NCBI GenBank assembly: GCA_964640945.1 | Contig: CAZXIV010000006.1 | Coordinates: 1 to 50,496, forward strand | Direction: 5' to 3' | Source: JAGOUB01 sp964640945 | GTDB taxonomy: Bacteria; Patescibacteriota; Gracilibacteria; Peribacterales; Peribacteraceae | DNA: 50,496 nt | Shown: piece after piece, positions 16,144 to 24,301 of the stretch | Layout of the letters: each line of letters opens with the position of its first letter | Position numbering within the stretch: position 1 is the first letter of the stretch | Notes under the pieces: generated by a model | Databases searched by the model: none | Seen by the model: only the letters and a program-made list of their open reading frames with translations | What the model was told of the DNA's origin: nothing | Translations under genes and position numbers: made by a program

Positions 16144-17114
16144 TTCTTGGAAGAGTATGTCCAATGAGCATCCGAATATTGCACAAATCGATATGACAGC
16201 TGCTCAATAAAATTTAACGCGGCATACAAAATAAAAATCATCCTCCAGTAAAAGCTCAGGCTAAGGATATAGCGCCAATCGAACTTCGTTCGGCTCAGGT
16301 GAACATAATGAGCAAACTCATTGCATCGAAGCATGCATTTTAAATCGGATGAAACTCGCAGGTATGCTTTCCAGTGATGAGTAAAGCTGTAATAGGGTGC
16401 AAATTCGCATATTGCATCATAACGGACGCGAATAACCGTTGTACGACTAGCCGTATATTGGCCTGCGCAAATCCAAGTATCGTCCCCAATCGCTTGCTCC
16501 GGCAGTAGCAGATTCGCGCAAGAACGAGCGCACCAGATCCGACCGTGAAAATAGATTTTCGATCGCTTCTCCCACTCATGAAAAATCTCGTCGAAGTAGA
16601 GCTCATGGAAGTCATGCAGATGTTCAACAGGCTGGACGCTGACCTCACTCATGGGAAACATCGCTCTGCAATGGAAGACATGGGTTAAAACCCTCTTCCA
16701 GCGCGAATTTGGCATCATAGGAAGTGGGTGGCCTCCAACAATGGCCAGCTGGCTGTCAGCATCTAGCTGCCTCAACATGATGGTAAATGCATCGGGCATT
16801 GGTCGACAATCTGCATCGATTTTAATGATTTTGCCCTGATCGTTTTGATTCACCGTCGTGATGAGTGCATTTAGAGCATGTCTATATCCCTTCTTTTCCA
16901 ACTTGATGATGTTGATTTTGGGATTTTTTTTAGCGGCTGCCTCAACAATCGAGACAGTGTTATCCGTGCAACCGTTTATGCAGATATGGACGGCGTTAAG
17001 GATATATCCCGATCGCAATGCTTCACTGGCAGCTTTAAATACTGCCTCAATACATCCCCCGATGGTCTTTTCCTCATTGTACGCAGGAATAATGACGGCA
17101 AAATCATGCCTCAT
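16131..17114 (-). CDS. GT2-family glycosyltransferase (GT-A fold)
   Basis: A 327-residue inverting glycosyltransferase. The N-terminus is FAVIIPAYNEEKTIGGCIEA, the nucleotide-binding region is ICINGCTDNT, and the metal-binding DxD is KIDADCR near 100. The second half has aromatic and basic stretches (FAPYYSFTHHWKAYLRVSSD) and a hydrophobic near-C-terminal helix (YWRMIFILYAALNF) that may attach it to the membrane. The ATG at 17114 overlaps the upstream gene by 11 bases. It is second in the operon. Confidence 0.85.
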   Translation of the reverse strand: MRHDFAVIIPAYNEEKTIGGCIEAVFKAASEALRSGYILNAVHICINGCTDNTVSIVEAAAKKNPKINIIKLEKKGYRHALNALITTVNQNDQGKIIKIDADCRPMPDAFTIMLRQLDADSQLAIVGGHPLPMMPNSRWKRVLTHVFHCRAMFPMSEVSVQPVEHLHDFHELYFDEIFHEWEKRSKIYFHGRIWCARSCANLLLPEQAIGDDTWICAGQYTASRTTVIRVRYDAICEFAPYYSFTHHWKAYLRVSSDLKCMLRCNEFAHYVHLSRTKFDWRYILSLSFYWRMIFILYAALNFIEQLSYRFVQYSDAHWTYSSKKCAS

Positions 17115-18225
17115 AAATCTCATTGAGTACTTTCGTGAGATATTTCCGATAGTCGGGATACGGAATGCGTTCATTTTCAGCCAGACCAGCAATCGGCACC
17201 CAAACAATTTTGGCACCCTTCTCTTGGAATTTTAGATCTCCGATTACATCTCCTTCTGCATAAAAATAATGCTGAATATGCGTTAGATTTGAATCACCGA
17301 AAGCATGACATCGCGGATGCCGGGGTAATTTCTTATGAAAACACATCCCCAGCTCTTCATGAACTTCACGCTGTAAGCCATCCCAAGGAGTCTCTTTAGC
17401 CTCATGGATGCCCCCGCCAATACACCCGAGCCCATCACCATAATCCAGTAAGGCCAGCTCGCGGCCTTTATCAGTATTTCGAGAGGGTAAAACGTAGGAC
17501 CCGATCCTTCTTGGCACTTGCCCGTTTAGAGCCTCAAGAGAAAATGCTGTATTCGGCAGAGTTAAATTAACTCCTGCAGAATCCGAAAAATGAAAATGTT
17601 CTCCTAAATCATCAGTGTGTCGCTCAGCAGAAAGAACATATTTCCTACCTTCATCTTTGTATTCAATCTCTTTCTCGTACCACTCTAGGTACTCTTCCAT
17701 CGCCTTTTCACCTTCAGCAAACCTCAATAATCTCCCTAAGAAAACAGGCGTAAAGTACTCGCGAAGGCAAATAAGAGAAGCCTCAAAATCAGACTCAGCT
17801 TCCCTGGATTGCAGAGCATTAAAAACAGTCTGGCTCAAATGCTTAGCTGTACTCTGAGCGCTGTCGGCAAATCGATCCGACTCAAGAAGTAAAAAACGCA
17901 GCACACGCTTCTTTTGAACAGCAGCAGCGAGCGCTTCATTGAAGGCGGGATCGTCCGATGCTGCATAAGAGAGATGCGGTTGCATAGTGAGCTGAGGAGC
18001 TTCTAATTGATGACCATCAATCGCCTTACTTGAAAGATGAGGACAGGTAAGAAGGATACAGCTAATTTTCGCACGAACAGCATTCCAATGGCGAATAATG
18101 GTCTGCTCAGGGGATAGATTTAAACGAGCCGAGAGTTCCCTCATTTCCAGTTCACCTCGCTCCGTAAGAAGCTCAGTGCCCTCCTTATGCTCACCATGCC
18201 TGCAGAAGTAGAAGGTATGATTCAT
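17104..18225 (-). CDS. Histidine-phosphatase/NUDIX fusion protein
   Basis: A 373-residue protein beginning MNHTFYFCRHGEHKEGTEL, whose RHGE is the phosphohistidine motif of the histidine phosphatase (phosphoglycerate mutase-like) superfamily. Residues about 60-230 are helical and not recognised. The C-terminal third is a NUDIX domain with the complete box at 271-293 (GGIHEAKETP then REVHEELG). MutT1-type proteins have both domains in the opposite order. It heads a four-gene operon with two glycosyltransferases and the HPr-kinase-like protein, so a nucleotide-sugar or phosphorylated intermediate is a likely substrate. The ATG at 18225 is chosen because the RHG motif starts there. Confidence 0.75.
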   Translation of the reverse strand: MNHTFYFCRHGEHKEGTELLTERGELEMRELSARLNLSPEQTIIRHWNAVRAKISCILLTCPHLSSKAIDGHQLEAPQLTMQPHLSYAASDDPAFNEALAAAVQKKRVLRFLLLESDRFADSAQSTAKHLSQTVFNALQSREAESDFEASLICLREYFTPVFLGRLLRFAEGEKAMEEYLEWYEKEIEYKDEGRKYVLSAERHTDDLGEHFHFSDSAGVNLTLPNTAFSLEALNGQVPRRIGSYVLPSRNTDKGRELALLDYGDGLGCIGGGIHEAKETPWDGLQREVHEELGMCFHKKLPRHPRCHAFGDSNLTHIQHYFYAEGDVIGDLKFQEKGAKIVWVPIAGLAENERIPYPDYRKYLTKVLNEIYEA

Positions 18226-18263
18226 ATAGACTTCAGCGAGACATAATAGTATTTTTACAACAT

Positions 18264-18884
18264 ATGCGCAAATTAGCAATAACCGGGCAACCAGAGATGT
18301 TTATATTCGACGTAAATGGCGTTTTGGATACACATCCTATGTTTCAAACGGAAGCTTGCCGTCAATTGGGACTAACTGATTTAGAAATTAATCATTTTTT
18401 GGTCGCTCTTGAGAGAAATTACGAAGAGGCCAAGTCTGCGGGCCTTGAAGAGCACATCCGACTGTCTCTCCCTGAGAAACATAGGCACCTACAAAATAAA
18501 TTGGCGGAGCACTTCAGACAGCAAAATCACATCAATTCATCAGCACAATCGCTCATGGAAAGAATTTCTAAAAAAGGTATCCCCATCGCGATTTACTCGT
18601 CATTAAGCTCTACAGAATGGGAACGGCTACAGCGAGAATCTACAAAAGATATCCAATATAAATTTTGGGGGCGAGACATGCTGCCTGAGGCAAAACCATC
18701 AATGACTAACCTGCTGACCATTTGCGCTTATGCCAAAGTAGAACCAAGCACTGCTGTTATGGTGGGAGATAACATCATCAGCGACCTATTTCCCGCCAAA
18801 CTCCTCGGGATGCGAACCATTCTTATCTCACCCTGGGTTGATCAATTTTTCTCATCTTTAGAGGCAGACGATATAACGCTTTGA
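18264..18884 (+). CDS. HAD-superfamily protein with altered motif I
   Basis: A 206-residue HAD-like protein with motif I IFDVNGVLDT near 14-23, the serine motif YSSLSSTEW near 111, a lysine in EAKPSM near 143 and motif IV MVGDNIISDLFPA near 167. The second Asp of motif I, the usual general acid, is Asn18, so phosphatase activity may be weak or changed. It is divergent from the fusion gene across 38 bases. A border repeat follows its stop by 19 bases. It probably belongs to the same functional unit, but this is inference. Confidence 0.72.
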   Translation: MRKLAITGQPEMFIFDVNGVLDTHPMFQTEACRQLGLTDLEINHFLVALERNYEEAKSAGLEEHIRLSLPEKHRHLQNKLAEHFRQQNHINSSAQSLMERISKKGIPIAIYSSLSSTEWERLQRESTKDIQYKFWGRDMLPEAKPSMTNLLTICAYAKVEPSTAVMVGDNIISDLFPAKLLGMRTILISPWVDQFFSSLEADDITL

Positions 18885-18903
18885 AAGAGTGACGCGTTTT
18901 ATT

Positions 18904-18934
18904 AGTTCCGAATAAGCTCCCAGAAGGAGCTCCA
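18904..18934 (+). repeat. Cassette-border repeat, copy b
   Basis: AGTTCCGAATAAGCTCCC then AGAAGGAGCTCCA. AGCTCC (18915-18920) and GGAGCT (18926-18931) form a perfect 6-bp hairpin with a 5-base loop. The following bases give GCTCCATACA, identical over 10 bases to the 3' end of tRNA-Gly and its flank (8944-8953). Confidence 0.75.
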
Positions 18935-18989
18935 TACACTTCCAACCTCTAATTTTGACAGAATATAATATTTAACGTAAAAAATACAT

Positions 18990-19253
18990 ATGAGACTACC
19001 CCTTACCGCTCAAATCGCCCTCACTCCCGAAGGAAAGCAAGCTCTGACTGAAGGAGAACGGATGGTACGGACAGTCGAAGCAAAACTTCTGGAAGGAACT
19101 TCGACGGAACAGGCAGGTGCCATCCGTCTAATGGTATTGGAACTTTCGCTCAAAATAGAGAGCATCTTCGCAGCCGGAAGAAAAGAAGGGGTGTTCGCCA
19201 AAGAATGTGTGGAGAGAGATAAAGTTGGGCTGCCACCCAACATAAGGCAGTAA
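18990..19253 (+). CDS. Hypothetical protein
   Basis: Not recognised. 87 residues, mostly helical and charged (LTPEGKQALTEGERMVRTVE, AIRLMVLELSLKIESIFAAG), with no signal or membrane segment. It is alone between repeat copies b and c, making the smallest unit of the array. No convincing promoter or ribosome site is visible; TTGACA and TATAAT occur just upstream (18955-18970) but only a few bases apart. Confidence 0.55.
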   Translation: MRLPLTAQIALTPEGKQALTEGERMVRTVEAKLLEGTSTEQAGAIRLMVLELSLKIESIFAAGRKEGVFAKECVERDKVGLPPNIRQ

Positions 19254-19286
19254 GTATTCGTAGCTGGCCATTGTCCTGCCGACATC

Positions 19287-19317
19287 AGTTCCGGATAAGC
19301 TCCCATAAGGAGCTCCA
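19287..19317 (+). repeat. Cassette-border repeat, copy c
   Basis: AGTTCCGGATAAGCTCCC then ATAAGGAGCTCCA, with the intact AGCTCC/GGAGCT hairpin. It is 33 bases after the stop of the 87-residue gene and 28 before the NUDIX start. Confidence 0.75.
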
Positions 19318-19344
19318 AAATTGTATTTAAGGTAGGATTCAATC

Positions 19345-19761
19345 ATGGAACGTACGAGCGCACGGGCGATTATTTTAACGAAAGATTCCAAGCTTATTTT
19401 GATTCACCGAAAATGGAGAGGAAAAGAATACTGGGTGACTCCAGGAGGTGGCGTCGAAAAAGGTGAGTCTCTTCAAAATGCTTTAGTGAGAGAACTCCAG
19501 GAGGAGGTTGGTATTACAATCAGTGTTGGCCACCTTGTTCTTGAAGTTGCAAAGGATGTTGATGACATACATTCAATTCAAAAATTCTTCGAATGTCAGC
19601 ATATTTCAGGAGAGATTGGTTCGGGAATGGATAAAGCCATTAAAGAATCAACGCCCGATAACTTTTCAGAAGTCGTATTAGTAGATCAAAAAGAGGCAAA
19701 AAGCCTCAATATCGTTCCCAAAGAAGCGAAGAAATTAATCTTGGAAATAATGATGAATTAG
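19345..19761 (+). CDS. NUDIX hydrolase
   Basis: A 138-residue MutT-like NUDIX hydrolase with the full box GGVEKGESLQNALVRELQEE followed by VGI at about 36-58. Such enzymes cleave nucleoside diphosphates linked to another group; the substrate is unknown. The ATG follows an AAGGTAGGA sequence, a possible ribosome site. The stop TAG (19759-19761) overlaps the first base of repeat copy d, so gene and border are physically joined. Confidence 0.88.
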   Translation: MERTSARAIILTKDSKLILIHRKWRGKEYWVTPGGGVEKGESLQNALVRELQEEVGITISVGHLVLEVAKDVDDIHSIQKFFECQHISGEIGSGMDKAIKESTPDNFSEVVLVDQKEAKSLNIVPKEAKKLILEIMMN

Positions 19762-19788
19762 TTCCGGATAAGCTCCCATAAGGAGCTC
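19760..19788 (+). repeat. Cassette-border repeat, copy d
   Basis: AGTTCCGGATAAGCTCCC then ATAAGGAGCTC, identical to copy c over 29 bases. It begins inside the NUDIX stop codon. Confidence 0.75.
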
Positions 19789-19802
19789 AACGTAAATTAT
19801 AT

Positions 19803-19831
19803 TTGACATAGAAAAAACTCCAATATATTCT
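19803..19831 (+). promoter_or_regulatory. Sigma-70 promoter for the Cys/Gly-tailed protein
   Basis: TTGACA (19803-19808) and TATTCT (19826-19831) are 17 bases apart. An AGGAG (19882-19886) lies 5 bases before the ATG at 19892, one of the few clear Shine-Dalgarno sites in the window. Confidence 0.7.
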
Positions 19832-19891
19832 AATAGTCCTCCCTGGATCTACCAGTGAGTGGTTTCACACTTTTACAGCATAGGAGCTCCC

Positions 19892-20251
19892 ATGAATGCA
19901 GCGTTGGTCGCTGTTCCTCAACGGGTCCAGCACTATTTCGCAAAGAAGCACGATCTGACACACGAGCAGGCCGAACAGCGCTTCGACGAACTCTCCGAGT
20001 TCCTCCAGCGTTGCGCCGAGACCGAAGAACCGGTCAGTCCGACACACGAGGTCGATGAAGTCTGGCACTGCTTCATCCTCCACACCTTCCTGTACGCCCA
20101 GTACTGCGAAGAAGCCTTCGGCCGCTTCATTCATCACAAGCCGTTCCTGAACGAAGTCGCCAGCAGCGCCAGCTGCAACGATGGCGGCGGTGACGGAAAC
20201 TGCAGTAACGACTGCGGCCAGGGCGACTGCAATAGCGGCGGCGACGCGTAA
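19892..20251 (+). CDS. Glycine-rich-domain-like protein with Cys/Gly tail
   Basis: A 119-residue protein. The core THEVDEVWHCFILHTFLYAQ followed by C..AFGRFIHHKP matches the helical family annotated as glycine-rich domain-containing (GRDP-like) proteins. The C-terminus from about 92 is SCNDGGGDGNCSNDCGQG and on to DCNSGGDA, with repeated Cys, Gly, Asn and Asp. It might bind metal, form disulfides or be a modified-peptide tail; none is proven. The gene is GC-rich unlike its neighbours, suggesting a separate origin. Own promoter and terminator. Confidence 0.75.
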   Translation: MNAALVAVPQRVQHYFAKKHDLTHEQAEQRFDELSEFLQRCAETEEPVSPTHEVDEVWHCFILHTFLYAQYCEEAFGRFIHHKPFLNEVASSASCNDGGGDGNCSNDCGQGDCNSGGDA

Positions 20252-20283
20252 GCGACAAATTCCGGCCGTTCGTGCTACAATCC

Positions 20284-20317
20284 AGACGTCCTATCGCAAG
20301 GTAGGACGTCTTTTTTT
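20284..20317 (+). terminator. Rho-independent terminator
   Basis: AGACGTCCTA (20284-20293) pairs perfectly with TAGGACGTCT (20302-20311), followed by a run of T. It ends the transcript of the Cys/Gly-tailed gene. Confidence 0.93.
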
Positions 20318-20322
20318 CTCAC

Positions 20323-21174
20323 ATGCAACACTGGCTCCAGCATCTTCGGCAAGACATGGATGTATCTGAAATGAAGATTGATGGAGTGGAGGGCGTACAA
20401 ATTAGAAAATTTACACATCTAGTCGGTAATGTCCGCGTGGCGAATATTCTTGTTGAACCGATTTCCCTTGAGGAAAAAACGTCTGTTGTTATTTATAATC
20501 GGGGCGGCAACAATAAATTTGGTTCTATTGGGGATAAGCAAATAATGAATATTCTTGCGCCTTTAGCCCGGCAAAATTTTATTGTATTCGCTTCGCAGTA
20601 CAGAGGTGGTGAAGGAAGTGATGGAGTGGATGAATTCGGTGGCAGAGACCTTGATGATGTCTTGGCATTGTATGAGGTGATCAAGGCTCATCCGCATGCT
20701 GATATTGAACATATCGGTATGTTTGGAGAAAGCCGAGGTGGTATGATGACCTTTCTGGCACTTAAGAAGTGCCCCTGGATCAAGGCGGCAGCTACTGTAG
20801 GTGGTATGGCAGACTTAAGCCGAATGAAGAAACTTCGACCAGAAATGGGGAATGTTTTTGAAAAGTGTTTTGGTGGTGGGTTAAAAGATATACGCTCACG
20901 CTCTGCACTTCGTTGGGTCAAAAAAATCCCAAAGACAACGCCAATTCTTTTAATGCATGGCAGTGCTGATTGGCGCGTATCTCCTTTGGATACTTTGGAT
21001 TTATCCAAGGCATTCATCCGGGAGCATATTCCATTTAGGACTATGATATTCGAAGGGGGCGACCATGCAATCCGGGAGCATAGAAGGGACGTGATGCAGG
21101 TGGTGATGCAGTGGTTTAAAAGTTATCTTCAGGAAGGTGCTATTTTGCCGTCCTTAGAGCCACATGGGTCCTAA
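20323..21174 (+). CDS. Alpha/beta-hydrolase (prolyl-oligopeptidase-like)
   Basis: A 283-residue serine hydrolase of the S9/dienelactone group. The nucleophile elbow is GESRGG near 141, the Asp is in MHGSADWRVSP near 210 and the His in EGGDHAIREH near 243, a complete triad. There is no signal peptide. The substrate is unknown. The start at 20323 sits right after the terminator; a later ATG (20356) is also possible. It shares its unit with the Cys/Gly-tailed protein and is followed by repeat copy e. Confidence 0.85.
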   Translation: MQHWLQHLRQDMDVSEMKIDGVEGVQIRKFTHLVGNVRVANILVEPISLEEKTSVVIYNRGGNNKFGSIGDKQIMNILAPLARQNFIVFASQYRGGEGSDGVDEFGGRDLDDVLALYEVIKAHPHADIEHIGMFGESRGGMMTFLALKKCPWIKAAATVGGMADLSRMKKLRPEMGNVFEKCFGGGLKDIRSRSALRWVKKIPKTTPILLMHGSADWRVSPLDTLDLSKAFIREHIPFRTMIFEGGDHAIREHRRDVMQVVMQWFKSYLQEGAILPSLEPHGS

Positions 21175-21187
21175 TTGATAGAGAATT

Positions 21188-21218
21188 GGTTCCTTATTAA
21201 CTCCCATAAGGAGCTCCA
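21188..21218 (+). repeat. Cassette-border repeat, copy e
   Basis: GGTTCCTTATTAACTCCC then ATAAGGAGCTCCA. The left half is diverged but the hairpin remains (AACTCC against GGAGCT, one mismatch). It begins 13 bases after the hydrolase stop. Confidence 0.65.
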
Positions 21219-21320
21219 GAGAATTCATAGCTTTGATTAACCATTTCTTTTTGTACCCCTAAACGGAAATACAACTACTGTATCCATATATTCAACATCC
21301 TATGCACCAGAAATGTGAGC

Positions 21321-22793
21321 TCAAGCCTTAAACCTTCCCCCGATCGTCACGCCCCCCGTGGCGATGGTGTATTCATGGATATCACGACTATGGACGCTGC
21401 CTCTCATTTTCAAAACCGTAATCAGTGTTTTCACGCTTTGTTCCCTCTCCACATAGCGTAGCAAAAGGATGCCGTCGACAATGGAACTCAAACGCAGTTC
21501 ACTGGATTGCGTGCCGCCTAGCAATTGCCCGCTCGCCGCACCAAAGGCTTCTGTCGTCAGATACATCATGGTGCAAAGAATGCCCTTCATTTTGAAGAAC
21601 ATTGTCAACTGCAACAGGAACTGGCGAATAGAATCACTATCGAGCGATGCTGTTTCGAGTGAGGAAATAGAATCAATATTTACCCTTTTTGCGCCGATCG
21701 CATTCACAGCGTTTATGATGTCGAAAAGAAGTTTGTCAGGGTTGAGATCAATAACGCTGGGATTAAGAAAAATCAGCTTTCCGTCTTTTTCATACGCATC
21801 CAGATCCCAGCCATGCGCAAGCGCATTTCTCTTGATCTGCGGTACTGATTCCTCGACGGCAACGAAAACGGCTGGTTCGCCATCCTCGATGCCCTGCACC
21901 AAGAACTGCAGTCCAAATGTCGATTTGCCCGCTCCGGTATTTCCTCCGATAAGAATCGTATGCCCTTCGGGATATCCGCCGTCGACCATGAGGTCGAGCC
22001 CGGCTACGCCCGTTTTTCTACGCATGGAATATTCCACCGCCATAATGCTCCGGTCGATGGGAATTTTCGGATACACAACGATTCCATCCTTCGTAATATC
22101 GAAACCCACAGCTCCGGTACGGAAATCCACCCCCCGCATCTTGACCACCGAGAGACGCCGGATCATCGATTGCTCACCCATGACGTTCGTAAGATTAATG
22201 ATGCCGTCAGCAATGAATTCCTCCACGCCAAAAACTGAATATCCATCCGTCGGCACTTCACTCACGAGCAGAACCGTGGCATCCAAGTATGAGAGAGCCG
22301 TACCCAGCTTGAACATGAAATAACGAATGAGATCCTTATCTTCCAATCGATAGAGAATCGCAGTCAGTGAATCGAAGACGACGCGTTTTGCATCGCTATC
22401 CACAACCATTGCGCAGATGGCCTCGATGATCGCATCTGCATCATTGCGTGTGATACGGGCATGTTCCTCTACCTTCAATGACGTCATTATACCGCTTAAA
22501 TCACTGAATATGATCTTCTTATCCGCAAGCGTCTTGTCAGCAAAAAAACTGAACTGCCGCATGTTTTTAATGGATTTCTTAACCGGCTCGGTTATGGAAA
22601 TGTAAATGCCAACTTCTTGGAGCTTATTCCAGCCTTCAAACAGCTACTGTTGAGAGAGAACGGTTTTCCCCGATCCGGCATGTCCCGCGAGTAGGACGAC
22701 TGACCCCATCGGGAATCCCCCATTCAAAATAGTGTCCAAACCCTCGATACAGGTCGGACGGATCATAGTGTTCTCTTCGCTGACCTTTGCCAT
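21321..22793 (-). pseudogene. KaiC-like double-RecA ATPase with in-frame TAG at codon 50
   Basis: Read from ATG 22793, one continuous frame encodes a KaiC/RadA-like protein of 490 codons: domain 1 with Walker A GHAGSGKT, domain 2 with Walker A GGNTGAGKST. Codon 50 (22646-22644) is TAG, shortly after the first Walker A, where family members have an aromatic residue (LSQQ, stop, LFEGW). The frame is otherwise intact on both sides. An internal start at 22562 would give a 413-residue protein lacking the first Walker A. So it is either a recent pseudogene, a shortened protein, a suppressed stop or a sequence error. Confidence 0.8.
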
Positions 22794-22852
22794 CGGCGAT
22801 GAAGATTTTTTCAAATTTAAAGGGGAGGAATAATCAGATTATATGTACCTGC

Positions 22853-23074
22853 ATTCTGGAGTACAACTTGAGCCGCCGCGTCCTGCATTACGCTTTTGAT
22901 GAGGTAAAACTGGAAGCTGTCATCTCCGAAACGCAGGCGAAGAACGAGCCTTCGATCAAGCTATTGAAGCGCTTAGGAATGACACTGGACTCTACCCTCG
23001 AACGATTCGGAGAGCAGCAGGTGATCTACATGGTCAAAAGTGGACAAACGAGATTAGTTCCCGATAAGCACTAA
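22853..23074 (+). pseudogene. GNAT acetyltransferase fragment, copy 1
   Basis: The frame ends with the C-terminal half of a RimJ-like GNAT acetyltransferase (RRVLHYAFDEVKLEAVISET, NEPSIKLLKRLGM). The N-terminal half is missing; upstream lies the opposite-strand start of the KaiC-like gene. The last codons (LVPDKH) read into repeat copy f. The end is duplicated at 24357. Confidence 0.65.
23056..23069 (+). repeat. Cassette-border repeat, copy f (left half only)
   Basis: AGTTCCCGATAAGC matches the left half of the repeat; the hairpin arm is lost. It forms the end of the GNAT fragment frame. Confidence 0.5.
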
Positions 23075-23091
23075 GAGTAAGCTTGACTCCT

Positions 23092-23418
23092 ATGAGTATC
23101 GCCACCCTCAAAACGATCAGCGCCGAAATCCACCAATTAGATGCCGAGGCCGGCCTCGCCTTAGAAGTGGAACAAGATCTAGACAAGTATCATGACGTGC
23201 TACGCAAAAAAGCCGAAAAAATCCTATCGCTTCCAGACCTAGCACCAGCTGGACCGATTAGGGTCGCCTTAGAATACTTCGCCAGCCAAGCCCACAAATA
23301 TTTGGCCGAAGAAAATATGTTCGGCCTGGGCACTCTGCTGATCAGGCAGGGTTCAGCCCGAGAAGACCCCAATGAATTGGAAAAGTTGATCGCGGAAGCG
23401 GAGGAATCCTCGCTGTAA
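23092..23418 (+). CDS. Hypothetical protein
   Basis: Not recognised. 108 residues, helical and charged (TLKTISAEIHQLDAEAGLAL, DKYHDVLRKKAEKILSLPDL), without signal or membrane segment; it resembles small cytosolic helical-bundle proteins. The ATG at 23092 is preferred over a TTG at 23083. It is the only gene between repeat copies f and g. Confidence 0.55.
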   Translation: MSIATLKTISAEIHQLDAEAGLALEVEQDLDKYHDVLRKKAEKILSLPDLAPAGPIRVALEYFASQAHKYLAEENMFGLGTLLIRQGSAREDPNELEKLIAEAEESSL

Positions 23419-23423
23419 GCCTC

Positions 23424-23445
23424 AGTTCCGAATAAGCTCCCAGAA
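23424..23445 (+). repeat. Cassette-border repeat, copy g (right end cut)
   Basis: AGTTCCGAATAAGCTCCC then AGAA, identical to copy b until it breaks at the terminator of the response-regulator gene. It starts 5 bases after the stop of the 108-residue gene. Confidence 0.65.
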
Positions 23446-23473
23446 TAAAAAGAGAGGACGCCGTCGTCCTCTC
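23446..23473 (-). terminator. Terminator of the response-regulator gene
   Basis: GAGAGGACG (23452-23460) and CGTCCTCTC (23465-23473) form a perfect 9-bp stem with a 4-base loop; on the minus strand it is followed by TTTTTA. Confidence 0.88.
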
Positions 23474-23495
23474 GGTTGCACTGCTCGTGACCGTA

Positions 23496-24197
23496 TCAAC
23501 GGTCTCCTTTGAAGCGATACCCTACGCCTCGGATAGTTTGGATGTACTGGGGATCGTCATCATCGTCCTCCATTTTCTGCCGCAAGGTCTTCACGTGCAC
23601 ATCGACTGTCCGCTCGAGAACGATGGCGCCTTCGCCGCTCATGCCACTCATGATTTGAATGCGAGTGAAGGCCCGACCCGGCTGACGAATCAGCATTTCC
23701 AGGAGACGGAACTCCGTCGGAGTGAGGACCAACTCCCGCTTATCCACCGTGATCTTGTGACGGACGCGATCGACACACACGCCCAGATGTTCGATGACGT
23801 CGTCATTCGATTCAGTGCCTCTGTTGACGCGACGGAGAACCGCCTTGATGCGCTGCACGAGGACTTTGTTGCTAAAGGGCTTCGTGACGTAATCGTCAGC
23901 GCCCATGGAATACCCAACGACCTGGTCAGTTTCATCGGACCTGGCCGTGATCATAATGATGGGAACCCACTTGGTGGTCTCACCAGCGCGCAGTTTACGG
24001 CACACTTCTAGCCCATCCATCGTTGGCAGCATGAGGTCAAGGAGGATAAGGTCCGGCAGGAGCGTGCAGGCCTGTTGAAACCCTTCCTGACCGTCGAAGG
24101 CGGCGGTCACATCGAATCCTTCTCGATGAAGGTGCCAAGTGACACTCTGGACCAGACCGCGTTCGTCTTCGATTAATAGAATTCTTGGCTGCTGCAT
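23496..24197 (-). CDS. OmpR/PhoB-family response regulator
   Basis: A 233-residue two-component regulator. The receiver domain has acidic residues in LLIEDERG, phosphorylatable Asp in LILLDLMLP near 55, and KPF near 107; the C-terminal winged helix has ELVLTPTEFRLLEMLIRQPG and the wing end GVGYRFKGD. The gene is GC-rich, with GAGGGAG before the ATG as ribosome site. No histidine kinase is nearby, so the partner is encoded elsewhere or absent. It lies between repeat copies g and h, opposite to the repeats. Confidence 0.93.
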   Translation of the reverse strand: MQQPRILLIEDERGLVQSVTWHLHREGFDVTAAFDGQEGFQQACTLLPDLILLDLMLPTMDGLEVCRKLRAGETTKWVPIIMITARSDETDQVVGYSMGADDYVTKPFSNKVLVQRIKAVLRRVNRGTESNDDVIEHLGVCVDRVRHKITVDKRELVLTPTEFRLLEMLIRQPGRAFTRIQIMSGMSGEGAIVLERTVDVHVKTLRQKMEDDDDDPQYIQTIRGVGYRFKGDR

Positions 24198-24301
24198 GTC
24201 TCCCTCTCTGCATTAGATTAAAGTACGGCGAGCGAAAAGATCATGGCTTCAGCATAGACCTTTATTTATATCATCAAAACATATAATTATGTATTTGACC
24301 A

